A program made the position numbers and the translations under genes. Source: Apoda limacodes (lineage: Eukaryota; Arthropoda; Insecta; Lepidoptera; Limacodidae). From it: 64,000 bases of DNA. Positions 44,746 through 56,325 of this stretch are shown here, piece after piece; within the stretch, counting starts at the first letter, position 1, and every line of letters begins with the position of its first letter. The DNA lies in contig OX291558.1 of assembly GCA_946406115.1 (NCBI GenBank), positions 18,468,205 through 18,532,204 of the forward strand, read 5' to 3'. Below the pieces are notes generated by a model that was not told the DNA's origin, searched no databases, and worked only from the letters and a program-made list of their open reading frames with translations.

Positions 44746-46149
44746 GAGGAGAAACACACACAACCATATCCTAAGTATTTTTTTCAACTTTAACTACCAT
44801 CAATTTGATAATGTCTTGAATATCAAATGAACTTGAGAGGTGAGCATTCATGTCTGCTAAAGGTTTGCATATATTCAATATTTATGACTAGATATGAATA
44901 GATAAATAAGTAGAACCAATTCATGCAAACTTATGCGTCGGTTTCTTTTTACGCGTTTATCTAACCTTGAATCCTATAATGAGATGTATAAGATTCAAGG
45001 TTAGATGAAATCAACTGTTTTGTGCCTAACTATAAATAGCATAACAACAGTGATATAAAAGGCGGCGGTCCATATTACTATATAAGTGATTTACGAACAC
45101 AAACAAAATAAAAAGTGTGCCGTTAAGCAGTCACCCATCTAATGACTGACCAAGCCCGACGTTGCATAACTTTGAATACCGATTTCAATAAAAAAATGTG
45201 TAACTGTTTCTCTTCATGTTATAGTCTATTTTCACTAGATGGTACTGACACGGTAATTTAAGGTAGTAATGGCTCGAGGCCGTCTTATACTTGGCCGATT
45301 TTTATTATTTGTCGTTACACATTGGAGCTTACACTATAACACATAATCACTGCAAGTTTGAAGTTTTTTATGATAAGGCATAAACGTGTTTCTTGTATGT
45401 TTTCCCTTAATTTTTACTTTCTGAACTTTTTAATATTTGTTAGGAATTTCGCCATTATAACACATATTGTTTGAAAAATTTAAGCTTCTACCTACTGCGA
45501 TCTACAAGATAGAGCCCTTTTATGGTCGCACAGATAGACAGACAGTCAAAAAGCGTAGTCTTAGTATTAGCCATGTATGTTTTATTTGCCATGTTAATCT
45601 TTAAAAATGATAATTTGATACTAGAAAAAAAAGTACCATCTGTTATTACTTTTGAAAACTACATAACAAATTGGTAATAAGCTTAGAATGACGTGATGCT
45701 ACGCGGTGCTTATTTTTAACAGCGACAAATTTAAAAGCTAGGTCCACTGGAAGACGCTGTTGGCCAGGTCTTTGCGAAATAAATATATTTATTTTAACAC
45801 TCAAGGTTGCAGGTTCAGGTTCTTTTTGGCTGTGTTTTTGCTATGAAAATAATAATATTGGTTTATATTGATGATTTAATAAAAGATGTGGCTTTTATTC
45901 TATGACAAAAATATAGAAGTATTTTGTTTGCTAATTTCCTTTACATTATTGTGTTATAGATACGTTACAACTAAATATTTTAAATTTTGAAATATTTCAC
46001 ATTTACAGGCATCGTACAGCGACCGTCAAAAAAATCGTTTTCATATCGTTCGTTATATTAGTATATCGTTACATACAGCAACATTAACCAAGAGAAGTGG
46101 AAAAGTGGTCAAAAATAATAATTTGCATTATTTCAGTTATTAGTAATAA
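44746..46149. other. Intergenic with a 5S-like fragment
   Basis: Apart from the 5S-like piece at 45121-45187 and a trace of 'ACTTGGCCGATTTTTATT' at about 45290, this AT-rich stretch holds nothing I recognise. The inverted words 'CTAACCTTGAATC' and 'GATTCAAGGTTAG' at 44960-45007 form a hairpin of about 13-bp arms. Confidence 0.45.
45121..45187 (-). mobile_element. 5S rRNA-derived fragment (SINE3-type)
   Basis: The minus strand reads 'AAAGTTATGCAACGTCGGGC', then 'TTGGTCAGTCATTAGATGGG' and 'TGACTGCTTAACGG'. This follows the A box to C box order of 5S rRNA, with changes that exclude a working 5S gene. It matches the core at 8579-8640. The element ends are not visible. Confidence 0.6.
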
Positions 46150-46960
46150 ACAAATTCGAAATTGAGGCAGGTGTACACCAAGGTTCTACGCTCAGCCCTC
46201 TGCTGTTTAACACAACCATGGATTGTCTTACAAAAGATTGTCAGAGATCACTGCCTTGGAACATATTATATGCCATATCGCGCTTATCTCAGAAGACTTG
46301 AACGATCTTCAACAGAATTTCAACTCCTTGCTGAAATCTCTAGAAAAAAAACGGTTTTCACATTTCCTGCGTTTCTGATGGTGTCAAAAACACGGACAAT
46401 CTGAGGGTCTCCATTGGAAATACGCAATTACCAGTAGTTAAACAATCTAAGTACTTAGGCTCAAGAGTAAGCATAAAAGAGAGAGAGAGAGAGTAATGAT
46501 GCAAGATCGACAACGATGCACCCCACGGAACAATAGTGGGAAAGTTAAAATGGAGACAACTTTGATGCGTTATTTGCGACAGAAAGATGCCACTCAAAGT
46601 TAAAAGCAAAATGAACAAAACCGCAATTCAACTAATAAACAACTCAATAAGCTTCACACTACAGAGATGCGCTGGTCAGGAGATGTCACATTGCTTGATT
46701 AAATCTAAAATGAGTACAGCATAGGTGATTAAGTCAAGGAAAGACGCCTTCCATGCCCAGAAGATCATACGGTTAAACTTTCCCTTAACTTGCCGACCAT
46801 AAAACGAGGACGCGTAAGACCACCCCCCACTTAGTTGACGACGACGGTCGAGAAAGATCTAAAACAAATGAATCTCGGTAAAAAGATAATAACATCGTGT
46901 GCAATGGATAAGCCGGACAACGAATGCCGATCCCAAGTAAATGGGACAATGATCAAGGAT
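46150..46960 (+). pseudogene. RTE-like LINE, degraded RT C-terminal half
   Basis: Plus-strand pieces include 'AGVHQGSTLSPLLFNTTMDC' (46165-46225), 'PVVKQSKYLGSRVSI' (46430-46475), 'CVICDRKMPLKVKSKMNKTA' (46567-46625) and 'TTVEKDLKQMNLGKK' (46845-46890). The order matches the back half of RTE polyproteins. The YADD box is lost and a (GA)n run at 46480-46493 interrupts it. Confidence 0.65.
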
Positions 46961-47345
46961 AGAATTTATTACCCGCAACTAGAGGGAAAGTACTCTTAAT
47001 ACTAAACGACAAATCTTACACAAACAAATGATTCCTTTATTTTTAAAAAGATTTTCGAAAACTCGCTTTTCACACTCGATAATCAATCGGCTAAAATCCG
47101 ATAAAGAAACATCCTGTACGTTTATGTTATTAATCGATAGGGTTAATTTTAAAGATCAAATCTCTCACAAAACATGGTTAATTAAATGCAAGTACAACCA
47201 TGAAATCTAAACTTATTTTAATTAAAGTAAAAAAAAGTGTGAACTAACTTATTAGTTGCTCGAAATCAGATTCATTTTGTTTGATACACAAATTAATTCT
47301 CTTAAGGAAATCATTTACAGTGGGATAATATAAATTTTATATTCG
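46961..47345. other. Intergenic, unassigned
   Basis: AT-rich, no gene recognised. Confidence 0.4.
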
Positions 47346-47760
47346 CAGTGTTGCCAACGTAGGCTATTTTTCGCCATTTAGGGTTCTTAAGATGAGAATC
47401 GGCGCTAAAAAAATCTGAAAGGCGACTAGTCACCTTTTAGGCTACTTCAGGGACAAGCACAAGCAAGAAATAAGCATAAACTAATTAAAAACGTTATCAA
47501 CTTTCATTTATGTATGTAAAAAGGTGATATTAATAAAAGGATGACCAGCCACTCTATATTTTTTTGGTTGGTTAGTTTCGGGGAAAATTCTGAATATGTA
47601 TTAGCTATTATGTAACCAAATCTACAATAGGCTACTTAAACTGTAAAAATGGCGACATCAGGGCTACCGCCACTTTAGGCTACAGTAGCTGAAATTGGGT
47701 TACAAAAGGCAACTTAATCTGTAAAAAATGGCGACAGCAGGCAACTTGTTAGCAACACTG
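47346..47760. mobile_element. hAT-like MITE
   Basis: The termini are CAGTGTTGCCAAC at the left and, reverse-complemented, CAGTGTTGCTAAC at the right. Flanks TATATTCG and ATATTACG resemble an 8-bp duplication with an indel. Internal 'CGCCATTT' / 'AAATGGCG' words repeat in both orientations. No coding. Confidence 0.7.
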
Positions 47761-48112
47761 ATATTACGAGGAAAAAAAATTGTTTCCTTGATAAGACTTC
47801 CAACGCTCTTTTGACTGGGTAGGTATTAACTATATTATTATCCAATTAAACATTATATTAAGGTTTAATTAGATTAAAAAAAATTTTATTATATTAACTT
47901 TAATGACACACACTTATAAAAAATCTCACGTACACAAACTGTGTAAGGAAGGTCCTAATATGGTCAAAAGTGTTTTTTACTATTACAATATCCTATACAA
48001 TCAATCATTTTAAATTCCATTACTTTATATAATGAAAGATTGCTATATTTACTAAAGCAATAGTTACTAATACTAACACTAACTGGCAGGTTTACTTTAA
48101 CACCTTTCCTAA
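47761..48112. other. 3' flank of the lipase gene
   Basis: AT-rich. The nearest AATAAA on the minus strand is about 220 nt past the stop (near 47885-47890). Confidence 0.45.
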
Positions 48113-49333
48113 CTAATACTGGGCGTAATTTTGTAAAACTCGAAACACGTGGGGAAACAAATACTTGCCCATGTGTCGTCCCCAAATGAAGTCAAAATGA
48201 TTCCACATTGGTTGCTTCATCTTGTGATACTCTACAACATTAGGCAGTAACTTCCTCAGCCTCGCGACATCTTTTACGTTCGCAAATCCATCGTTCTTTC
48301 CAAAGAAAAGTGCCACTTTCATTGTGATTTTAGTCAAGTCAAAATTTGGTGGCAAAGTAGAGTTATATATCTCAAGATTCCTTTTAGAACCGTAATCATA
48401 CTGGGCGAACCTTTTAAAAAGAGCACTTTGTATCCAATGCAACAAATTCTTTCTAGAAGTTCCACACGGAATGTGTCCAATAATCACTGAAAGAAAATCT
48501 TTTTCGAATTCGCTGCGATCAGAGCCCCCGAATGCAAATATTATACCATCAACACAAACCTGGTATCGAAATGGAGCGTACGTACAAAATATTTCCACAA
48601 AAGGCTTACTAAAATGATGATCAGCCAACATTTCTTCCACGCCGATAGTCTTGGCCATAGCATTTATAATATATCCAGATCCTACTAAATGAGACAATGG
48701 TGGTAGTAAATGGCCAACAAACGCTATTGGAGCCAAAGCTATTATTATATTAACCTTTTCACTATACTCTGGTCTCAGCGATCCAAAAACGAAGAACTCA
48801 GTAGTTCCTTGAGAATGCGCTATAGCTGACACATTTTTATGTCCGGTTTTATTCAGCACGAGATCTATCATGGCAGGAACGTCATAGTATCCACTTTCTT
48901 GGAAAGTGAAATTCCAGAATTTTTTGTCTCTATCGGGATCTAGTTGTAAGTGAGATCGGCTGTATTTATTTCCTCGAGCATTTCCCGCCCACACATCGTA
49001 ACCGGCGTCAGCTAATGTTATGGCCAAAGACGTATTCCCTCGTATAACGAAAGAATCCGAACTATCAGCGATGCCATGTAAAAGAAAGATAGGAGGGCTA
49101 TTCCTTAGTTTTGACGTGGGAAGAACGTGGAATACTGTGAGAACATATCCATCTTCTGTAACAACTTTGTGTTCTTCAACCGACATACGAGTATTTCCGT
49201 ATTTTTTTACTAGCTCCATAAAATTCATTCGGCTGTCTTCCGGTAACGTTCGACGAATGATCGTGTTTTCTTTGGTGAAGCCAAGCACAAGCGTATTAAT
49301 TATAGAAAATAAAATAATGGCACAGGTTTTCAT
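48113..49333 (-). CDS. Acid lipase (lysosomal/gastric lipase family), intronless
   Basis: A single open frame of 406 aa codes an alpha/beta-hydrolase of the acid lipase family, which cleaves acyl esters of neutral lipids. Residues 1 to about 18 are a signal peptide (MKTCAIILFSIINTLVLG), so it is secreted or lysosomal. Landmarks are 'VVTEDGYVLTVFHVLP' (57-72), the oxyanion-hole 'FLLHGIADSSDSF' (83-95), 'GYDVWAGNARGNKYSR' (111-126), nucleophile Ser174 in 'AIAHSQGTTEFF', Asp348 in 'FFGKNDGFANVKDV' and His379 in 'MWNHFDFIWG'. Length fits the family (about 400 aa). The nucleophile elbow reads AHSQG where GHSQG is usual. A Met 18 codons upstream (49387) would lie only about 7 nt after the expected transcription start, so I chose 49333, which also gives a good signal peptide. 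The absence of introns suggests a retrocopy, but the frame is intact. Confidence 0.9.
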   Translation of the reverse strand: MKTCAIILFSIINTLVLGFTKENTIIRRTLPEDSRMNFMELVKKYGNTRMSVEEHKVVTEDGYVLTVFHVLPTSKLRNSPPIFLLHGIADSSDSFVIRGNTSLAITLADAGYDVWAGNARGNKYSRSHLQLDPDRDKKFWNFTFQESGYYDVPAMIDLVLNKTGHKNVSAIAHSQGTTEFFVFGSLRPEYSEKVNIIIALAPIAFVGHLLPPLSHLVGSGYIINAMAKTIGVEEMLADHHFSKPFVEIFCTYAPFRYQVCVDGIIFAFGGSDRSEFEKDFLSVIIGHIPCGTSRKNLLHWIQSALFKRFAQYDYGSKRNLEIYNSTLPPNFDLTKITMKVALFFGKNDGFANVKDVARLRKLLPNVVEYHKMKQPMWNHFDFIWGRHMGKYLFPHVFRVLQNYAQY

Positions 49334-49416
49334 TGTGGCACAACGTCTCTCTTCTGGTTTGCAAATGTAACTGTTAAGATATAGCATATTAATATTAAAA
49401 AATAATTATAGGTCCT

Positions 49417-49424
49417 GTTTTATA
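49417..49424 (-). promoter_or_regulatory. Probable TATA box of the lipase gene
   Basis: TATAAAAC on the minus strand lies 84 nt upstream of the chosen start codon. Transcription would start near 49394. Confidence 0.5.
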
Positions 49425-49630
49425 TATTAAAAAACTTGTTTTAAGGGTTCCGCTAAAATAACGGACGTTGAAGTAAACGTATATGTTTGTTATTATCAAA
49501 CTTACAGGTTACACATTTATTTCTATATTTTATTATAATGAAAGGAAGTGTATGTTTAGAAAATAATTGTTTTGTGAAGTTTACAATGAAATATTATTAA
49601 GTTCACAATGTCAATTTTTTATAAACCACT

Positions 49631-51560
49631 AAGGTAGCAAAAAAGCTCACGGTCCGCCTGATGATACGCGGTCAGAGAAGCCTATGAGTATCACTTGCGC
49701 ATTGCCGACTCTTCAAAAGTCTAATAACTACTTTCATCTAGGAGCTCACTTAACAAATTGTGGGCCACAACCCAGGCGTGTTTGGGAGGAAGTTTCTCTA
49801 ATACCGCATTATACGCGACCGTTTCGGTTCTAAAGTGTGAGAATGAATTCCCTGCCGATGGCAATCGGTGCGATGGTATAAAGTAGCCTAGGGCATCATT
49901 TCTAACAATTCCTCATGAACACATCTCAGTGTACAAGCGGTACAACTATCCTCAGACAGATACGGCAAGTGAGTTTGGGATCCTCGACAATTCTCACTAC
50001 CTATCGTTGAACCGAGACAGAAGGGCCAAGCTGATATCCGAATGCACCCACCCACAGATGGCAACAGTACTCCGTACGGGTCCGAACTTGCGACTTGTAA
50101 AGCAGCAACCTTTGCTCCGACATGAAGTACACTAAGTCTTTGGGCGCCAGCTTCACCTTGTCTCGATATGTCAAAACCAAGAATCCCAATGCTCTTGGAG
50201 AGATCTTGGACATAGAAAGGGGACTGTTCTGGAATTGTGAGACCACAGTGAAAGGGGTTTTCTTAGCTGTGAACGTCGTTTTAGGTTTTTAATCGGACCA
50301 AGTTTTTCCGTCCCTAGTCAGAGACCTTGGACAAAGTGGTCCACAACGAAACAAGGGGTAATTGCACGGCCCGTGTAATGAGCGTATTAAGTACTTTCAT
50401 CTGCATAGCATTGTTGTTTGTTGATGTCTAACTGTCCATTATATGCAGTAAAAACAGCGTAGAAGATAGCACAGAGCCTTGCGGGACACCAGCGTTAATG
50501 TCTAAGCTATCAGAGCAACTATCGTCAACTGCAACTCGTATGCGTCTGCCGGACAAAATGCTAGCCACTTTGCAAATGGCACAAACCCTCGGGCACTCCA
50601 TAACATGGTAACTTCGATAGAAGACGAACCGATCCGATCGAACGCCTTCGCTATGTCCAGGCTACATGCAAATGCCTGCCCCTGACTCTGAATAACTAGT
50701 GCCCATCGGTGTGTGAGATACACTAGAAGGTCACCAGTCGAGCGACCGTTGCGAAAGCCATATTGACAATCACTGACTAGGTCGTATTCTTCTAGGTATC
50801 TTAGGAGCTGAGTGTTGATCACACGCTCCATTACCTTGACAAGGAGAGATGTAATAGCGATAGGCCTGTAATTCGATGCATCTAATCTATCGCCCTGTTT
50901 GGGAGCCAGGTGCACATTTGCAGCCTTCCATGAAGACGGAAATTGCCTAGTGTGGTAGGAAAGGGTGAAGAGGGGCATGAATACAGGACAAAACTCAGAA
51001 GCACACTGCTTAAGCACCACGCTGGTATACCGTGTGCCCCACTAAACTTATGAACGTGTAGAGAAAGCAACGCCCGCCGGACCTCCCGCTGCGTTATAGA
51101 CATTTCCGGCATGGTCTTAGCGCACCACATATTCAAATTTGAGGCGAAGAGACTGTCCAGTAGATCGGCTTTCTCTTTAGCACTATGGGCCAAGTCACCA
51201 TCAGTTAGGTCTTTCGCAGTGGTGGTAACGACGACAGGCAAAAGTTCCCTTCGGTAGCTTTGGAATTGGAATTGGCAATAAGCTCTGGCAGTTGCTTTCT
51301 TACTGAACCTCGAGGCAGCATTTAATTTTTGTTTTGACTCAGGAATATTCGGATCCTTATTGTTACGAGCTGCCCAAGCCTCATACGCAGTTTGCTTGAG
51401 AATTTTAGCTTTTCTGCAAGACCAATTAAACCACGGTGACACCTGCAGCTACTCACTGGTTAGGAATATAACATTCGATACCAGCGAGGATTGTCTCAGT
51501 GACTGCGCAGACGTCAGGATCTTCTGAGCTAAAGCAGAGCTGCCTGTGGAGGCAGGTGTG
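49631..51560 (-). pseudogene. Jockey/CR1-like LINE, longest copy, broken
   Basis: Minus-strand frames in order: 51442-50882 ('MSPWFNWSCRKAKILKQTAY', 'AHSAKEKADLLDSLF', 'MPEMSITQREVRRALLSLHV'), 51020-50502 ('ASNYRPIAITSLLVKVMERV', 'LVSDCQYGFRNGRSTGDLLV', 'ACSLDIAKAFDRI') and 50246-50001 (C-terminal 'LLLYKSQVRTRTEYCCHLWV'). The 3' UTR tail ends at about 49631. The first two frames overlap through a frameshift. The YADD region near 50400 is damaged ('HCYADES'-type text is not intact). The RT fingers and palm are well preserved, so this is the best representative of the family in the window. Confidence 0.8.
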
Positions 51561-52164
51561 TACGATGTACAAAATTCACGCAATCCATCCCAGTCTTCCG
51601 ACTTATCATTATTTAAAAAAATATGATTAAGTTTACAATGAAATGTTATTACTAGATAGCGGTGAACAAAATATGTTTCCTTTTAGAGTTCCCTAATTAA
51701 TGGATGCCAATGACACCTATTTGTTGTTTTCGTAACAATTACTCGTAAACAGAACATTACATGCAGGCAAAGCGAATGCTAAGTCCGTAATTACTCCCAC
51801 GGGCTTTTCTTACCTTATGACAAATAACGCGTTAACACAACCCACGGGCGGATTCCCACCATTTTATTTCAAGTTTATTTATTTATTCACCTTGTATTTT
51901 CATTTATTACTCGCAAATGTGATGAAAAACATTGTGTGTACCACGGGCGGTACGGAAAAATAGAAACTCAAGTCATGAAAGCTTTCGACCTTCGGCCTTA
52001 GGCTTCTAAATAATATCTCGTTAGTTATTTTTTTCTTACTACCCTTAATACACAATGTACTATCATTTATTACAAAGCCTTACGCACTTTCCGTCGGTCT
52101 GTATTTTGCAGAGTTGTAAAATTTTATCTGTTATGAGTAGCAAATTGTCATCTATCATGATCTT
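51561..52164. other. Intergenic, unassigned
   Basis: No gene recognised. The words 'CCCACGGGC' and 'ACCACGGGCGGTA' recur at 51797, 51841 and 51950, possibly parts of an unknown repeat. Confidence 0.4.
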
Positions 52165-52367
52165 TATATATATAATTCTACTGTTCTTGTGTATGTCACT
52201 ATACTCCTCCTAAACGGCTGGTCCATCCAATCATCCAAATCCAATCATTTGAATGATTTTTTTTGTATGCGTTTGGGTGGCGCCGTGGATGGTTTAGATT
52301 CACAAATCAGCCCGGCAGATCGCTGCAGTCGGTATCAAGCAGGACAACGTCTGCCGGGTCAGCTAGT
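52165..52367 (+). mobile_element. Helitron-like element of a second family
   Basis: It starts 'TATATATAATTCTACTGTTC' and 'TTGTGTATGTCACTATACTC' and ends 'CAACGTCTGCCGGGTCAGCTAGTT' (read the last 18 bases GTCTGCCGGGTCAGCTAG). The CTAG end with a GC-rich hairpin fits Helitrons, but the body differs from the other copies. A related tail piece is near 4052-4075. Confidence 0.55.
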
Positions 52368-52577
52368 TATAAGTATATTAACATAAACACTTAAGTCTAG
52401 AAAATTCTAAAAAACTTAGGCGTTTGTTTTTGGAGAATTGTTTACCAGATACTACCATGTGGTGCTTGTTTTTTCCTAAGACTCAGGGGTGATGATGAAG
52501 TGTACTGGTACTCAGAGTTTATGTGGTGGTACGGAACTTTCAGTCTGCGACTCCGAATCACACTTGGACCGTTTTTT

Positions 52578-52978
52578 AGGGTCCCGTATCCTAAGGGTAA
52601 AAAACGGGACCATGTTACTAAGACCGCTGTCCGTCCGTCCGTCTGTCACCAGGCTGTATCTTTTGAACCATGATAGTTAGACAGTTGAAATTTTCACAGA
52701 AGATGTATTTCTGTTGCCGCCATAACAACAAATACAAAATAACAAAATAAAATAAATATTTAAGGGGACTCCCGTACAACAATTTTTGCTCGATATTGAT
52801 AACGGCAACAGGTAGACGCTTGAAATATTCACAGAATATTTAGTTATATGTTTACTTTAAAAATTAATAATAAAATTAAAATAATACAAATATTTAAGGG
52901 GGCTTTCATACATAAAAAACGTGATTTTTTTTGCCGCTTTTATAGATAAACGGAACCCTTCGTGCGCACTTGGCCGAA
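52578..52978 (+). repeat. Dispersed 'GTCCGTCC' element, complete copy
   Basis: Left edge 'TAGGGTCCCGTATCCTAAGG', body 'CCGTCCGTCCGTCTGTCACC' and 'TATTTCTGTTGCCGCCATAA', a duplicated 'TTTAAGGGGRCTYYC' block, and right edge 'CGGAACCCTTCGTGCGCACT' ending in TTGGCCGA. It is similar in layout to 18872-19315. Confidence 0.7.
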
Positions 52979-53315
52979 ATTTTGCTTTTTGCACAGTTTG
53001 CTTATAATGACACGCGTGTTTCAATGTATTCAAATGCCAAACGCTCTTTATATTTGAATTCACAGTCCGGTTTCTGTTTTAGTACTTTTGGCATGCCTAT
53101 TTCTTTTTTAACGACGAAAAACAAAAGTACTTCTAAAGTCGACGCGTCTACTTTTTTGGTTTATGTATGACCGCGCATAACTATTTACTTATAGCAGTCT
53201 AATTTTGATGATTATTTTTTTATTGTATACATCCAGTTGATCCCTTTTTAAGTCATATAAAATCTCTACGTAAGGGTATAAAATAGGGAATTATGAATTT
53301 TGGGTGTAACAATAA

Positions 53316-53581
53316 CTAGAATTTTCCAGCGGCTCCGCCCGCCCTAAATGCGGTTAACGGCGTGGGATTCTTACGACAATTCCTGAATTATACTAATTAA
53401 GTTGGATATAGCAAGCGCTAGCTGTAGCTATAGTTTGTTTAAGCTCGGTTATCGAATAAAAAGTAGCCAAGTCCTATATTCCAGGACCTAACCTATATGT
53501 GTGCCAAGTCACGATCCGTCCTGTAGTTGAAGCGTGATTGAGTAACAAACATCCAAACTTTCACATTTAATATTAGTAAGA
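53316..53581 (-). mobile_element. Helitron-like non-autonomous element
   Basis: On the minus strand the 5' end TCTTACTAATATTAAATGTG leads to 'AAAGTTTGGATGTTTGTTAC', 'AGGTTAGGTCCTGGAATA' and 'GCTATATCCAAC'. The 3' end is 'GCCGCTGGAAAATTCTAG'. It is a complete or nearly complete copy of about 266 bp. Confidence 0.7.
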
Positions 53582-54230
53582 TCTATTAAAAACGTGGTTA
53601 ACTTAGTTGAAAAGTATTTAAACGTTTGATTAACTTTGCTGTAAGCGAGAGCAAATATGTTGTCAGCAAATCTGATATTAATGCCTTCTTGGTAATCTTC
53701 CATAATGGTTTTATGGCTAATTAGAAAATTAGAAGAAACAAGTAGTATTTTTGTTTGTCGTCTTACTTTTTGTCAAGTTTTTTTTTTTATATTTTTTGTG
53801 TCTTGTCGCCTATTACATAGATGTGCTTTTTATTTCTGTTTTAATATATAATTAAATGAAAATAAATTACGTACTTGTAGATATTTGGACTTTTATATGT
53901 CGTTGTCGATACTTAATTAATAAATATATAATAGAAGGATATTTTATTAACAACGAATTATAGTTGATGTGATATGATGTGATGTGTGTGTGTTGACTAT
54001 GAATGGCAGTTGATTTGATAGGTATGTACATGTGTGTGTGTAAGAAACTAAAGTAAGAGGTTGTATTTTAAGTTTATGGCACTTTTTGTTGATGGTCTGA
54101 ACTTTTGGTCGGGGTTTGAAAGATGTTTTTGCAATGGGATCAAGCATGGGAGAGAACAGAGGAAAGTGAGTTTATAATAGAATCTGTGGTGTGTCGATGA
54201 TGGTTGAATCGTATATAAAGTGGATTAAAC
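53582..54230. other. Intergenic, low-complexity
   Basis: AT-rich, with a GT-rich run 'GTGATATGATGTGATGTGTG' near 53970-54050. No gene recognised. Confidence 0.4.
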
Positions 54231-55224
54231 TTTTCCAGCGGGTCTGCCCGCCCTAAATTTAGTTATTATATGATGTTTTATATGATGTATAAAAGATTAA
54301 CTAGTGAGTTTATTGCCGTTGCTTCTCGGTAGTTAAGCATTACGAACCTTCCAATCTTCTCCTCTTATATTTTGTTCCTTTACTACACACATTGTAACTA
54401 GTACAATCGAAGTTTTATTGGAGTTGCTTGAGTGTGTCATGCTCTCTCAAAGTGTCTCTGCGGTGGTGGCGTGTGTGTTGGGTCGTTACGTTCCCTAAAA
54501 CATGGTTGAGCGAAGCGATGGCTGATTCATGTGTCATACTCGTGAACGGGTGCCGCCTGTGGAGGCTGGTCTGCTCTTGCAAACTTCTTTGTATTCTTAG
54601 TATTTAGTCTTACTTTTTTGTTTTGTTTATTAATACTGTAAGACATTGATTATTCCTGAGTGATGAATACATAAACTGTCTTTTGTTTATATTAGATACT
54701 TTTTTATGTTGTGCTTGTGCTTTATATTTCATGTTTTTTTATGTTTGTAATGGAAAGTGTCCTTTTATGATAGGGAGGACATTTTCCAATATTTTAATTG
54801 GACGCTGTAAGAGAAAGGGAGAAAAGAAATGCCCTTGCTGAGTTTCTTGCCGGTTCTTCTCAGTACAAGGTCTCCCGCCCTGTAGACTTACGAACCGATG
54901 GCGTAGTGACATTCATAAGTGCTCAATTATTGTAGCCTAAACTGAATAAATTAAATTGAATTTGAATTTGAATTTATCGGCGTGGAACTCCTTAATTATA
55001 CTAATAATTCTGCTATAGCAAGCTAAAGCTGCAGCTATAGTTCGTTTAAGCTCGCTTATAGTTATTGCCGAGGGTGCCTTTAAATTCTTTAGGATAAATA
55101 TGTTGATCCATGGTGTGCCACTCCATACCAAATTTCTTCAAAATTTGTTCAGCCGTTAGAGCGTGAAGAAGCATCAAATATTCATACACACTCACAACCT
55201 TTCTTCTTTATAGTATTAGTGTAA
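54231..55224 (-). mobile_element. Helitron-like element split by a later insertion
   Basis: The 3' end on the minus strand is 'TTTAGGGCGGGCAGACCCGC' with TGGAAAAG (54231-54258). The rest resumes at 54977 with 'TCGGCGTGGAACTCC' on the plus strand and ends near 55224 with 'TTACACTAATACTATAAAGA'. The two halves are separated by the insertion at 54259-54976. Confidence 0.6.
54259..54976 (+). mobile_element. LINE 3' segment nested in the Helitron
   Basis: The 3' end contains 'CTCAGTACAAGGTCTCCCGC', 'CGATGGCGTAGTGACATTCA' and a (TTGAATT)n terminus. AAATTTA / GAATTTA at the two borders could be the target duplication. The same tail is at 32070-32178 on the other strand. No intact frame. Confidence 0.6.
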
Positions 55225-56306
55225 AGAGTGACTGATAGTTTCTCAGGATGTTTTTCATGTACTAGAAGATATTGTACGATACTTTTTTGTGCGTTTGGAA
55301 ATGTTATTATTGTATTGTAATTAACTATTGGGCATATTTTGCATCGAGGGCGGTAGCATGGGATTGTGTTGGTTTTTTGTAGAAAATGTTTGGTTTGTTT
55401 TTGATAAAATTTGTTTAATGTTCTTGTTTTGTCGAAATGTGGTTGTTGGTGGTGGAGGTTATAAATCTTTTGTTTCTGTGTTTATGTTTAGAATCGAAAG
55501 TAAGTCTTTTGATAATATTTGTGATTTTATATAAGCCATGGAAATGTTTTGTGATAAATCGAAGAGTGTTGCTAGGTACAGAAACAGCTTGCTATAGGAT
55601 AATGATAATGTTTTTATTTGCTAGAATATGTGTAACATATTGGTCTTTTTTATTATACAAAGTTCTATTATATCCTTTACTTTCTTTACTTACTTACTTT
55701 CTGGTCTGCAAAATATTAATTTTTATTATTTCTACTTAAAAAATAGGCATTACGATTATACATGATATGATGACCGAGTATGTGACAATTGTCGAGATGC
55801 GTAGTTTTCCGTTGTCAAGGACCATTCCTTTGATTCTCTTTATTTCTCCTTTCTATTGCAATGAATATGTTGTGGTTTCCCCTCATCTTTCACTCTGCAG
55901 TATACAGATCGTTTAAGTCGTTTATTCCCCACGGATACAAAACCAGATTTCTGCCTTTTGGCAACTATAACCATTACTGTACCAGTAACTGTACTCCTGC
56001 CAGGTTCGAAGTTGTTGTCCTTGTGATACATTGCCACACCCGTTTATTACACTATATTGACCTATTCATCATCTTTACTTTTACAACCGTTGCGGTCTTT
56101 ATCCGTTATCATATACAAGGTAAATTAAAAATATCCTTGTAGTCAAATTCTTTAGCATTCGGCTTTAAACAGAGGAAAACTTTACTCGGTTTAACGGTGA
56201 CGGACAACTTGGTTAATTTTGACAACAATTTATTTTAACCAACACCTATTTCTTCAAAAAACTAAAAAATACTAAGGAAAATAATTGTAAACAGTAAAGA
56301 AATAAC
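55225..56306. other. Intergenic downstream of gene E
   Basis: No gene is supported. Plus-strand frames at 55328-55739 are T-rich and hydrophobic by composition. A minus-strand frame at 56037-55840 (65 codons, basic) has no recognisable domain. Confidence 0.4.
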
Positions 56307-56325
56307 TTTATTTATCTGTTTTATT
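56307..56325 (-). terminator. Poly(A) signals of gene E
   Basis: AATAAA occurs on the minus strand at 56325-56320, overlapping the stop codon, and again at 56312-56307. The second is the better-placed candidate but both are unusually close to the stop. Confidence 0.45.

Noticed and set aside
46162..46404. Frame at 46162 as a host gene
   Set aside because: Reading the neighbouring frames shows RT motifs of an RTE-like LINE (QGSTLSPLLF, DRKMPLKVKSK).
55328..55739. Two overlapping hydrophobic plus-strand frames
   Set aside because: They are rich in Phe, Leu and Val because of T-rich sequence; no splice context or known domain.
55840..56037. Basic 65-residue minus-strand frame
   Set aside because: No recognisable motif, no signal or splice context, and no relative in the window.
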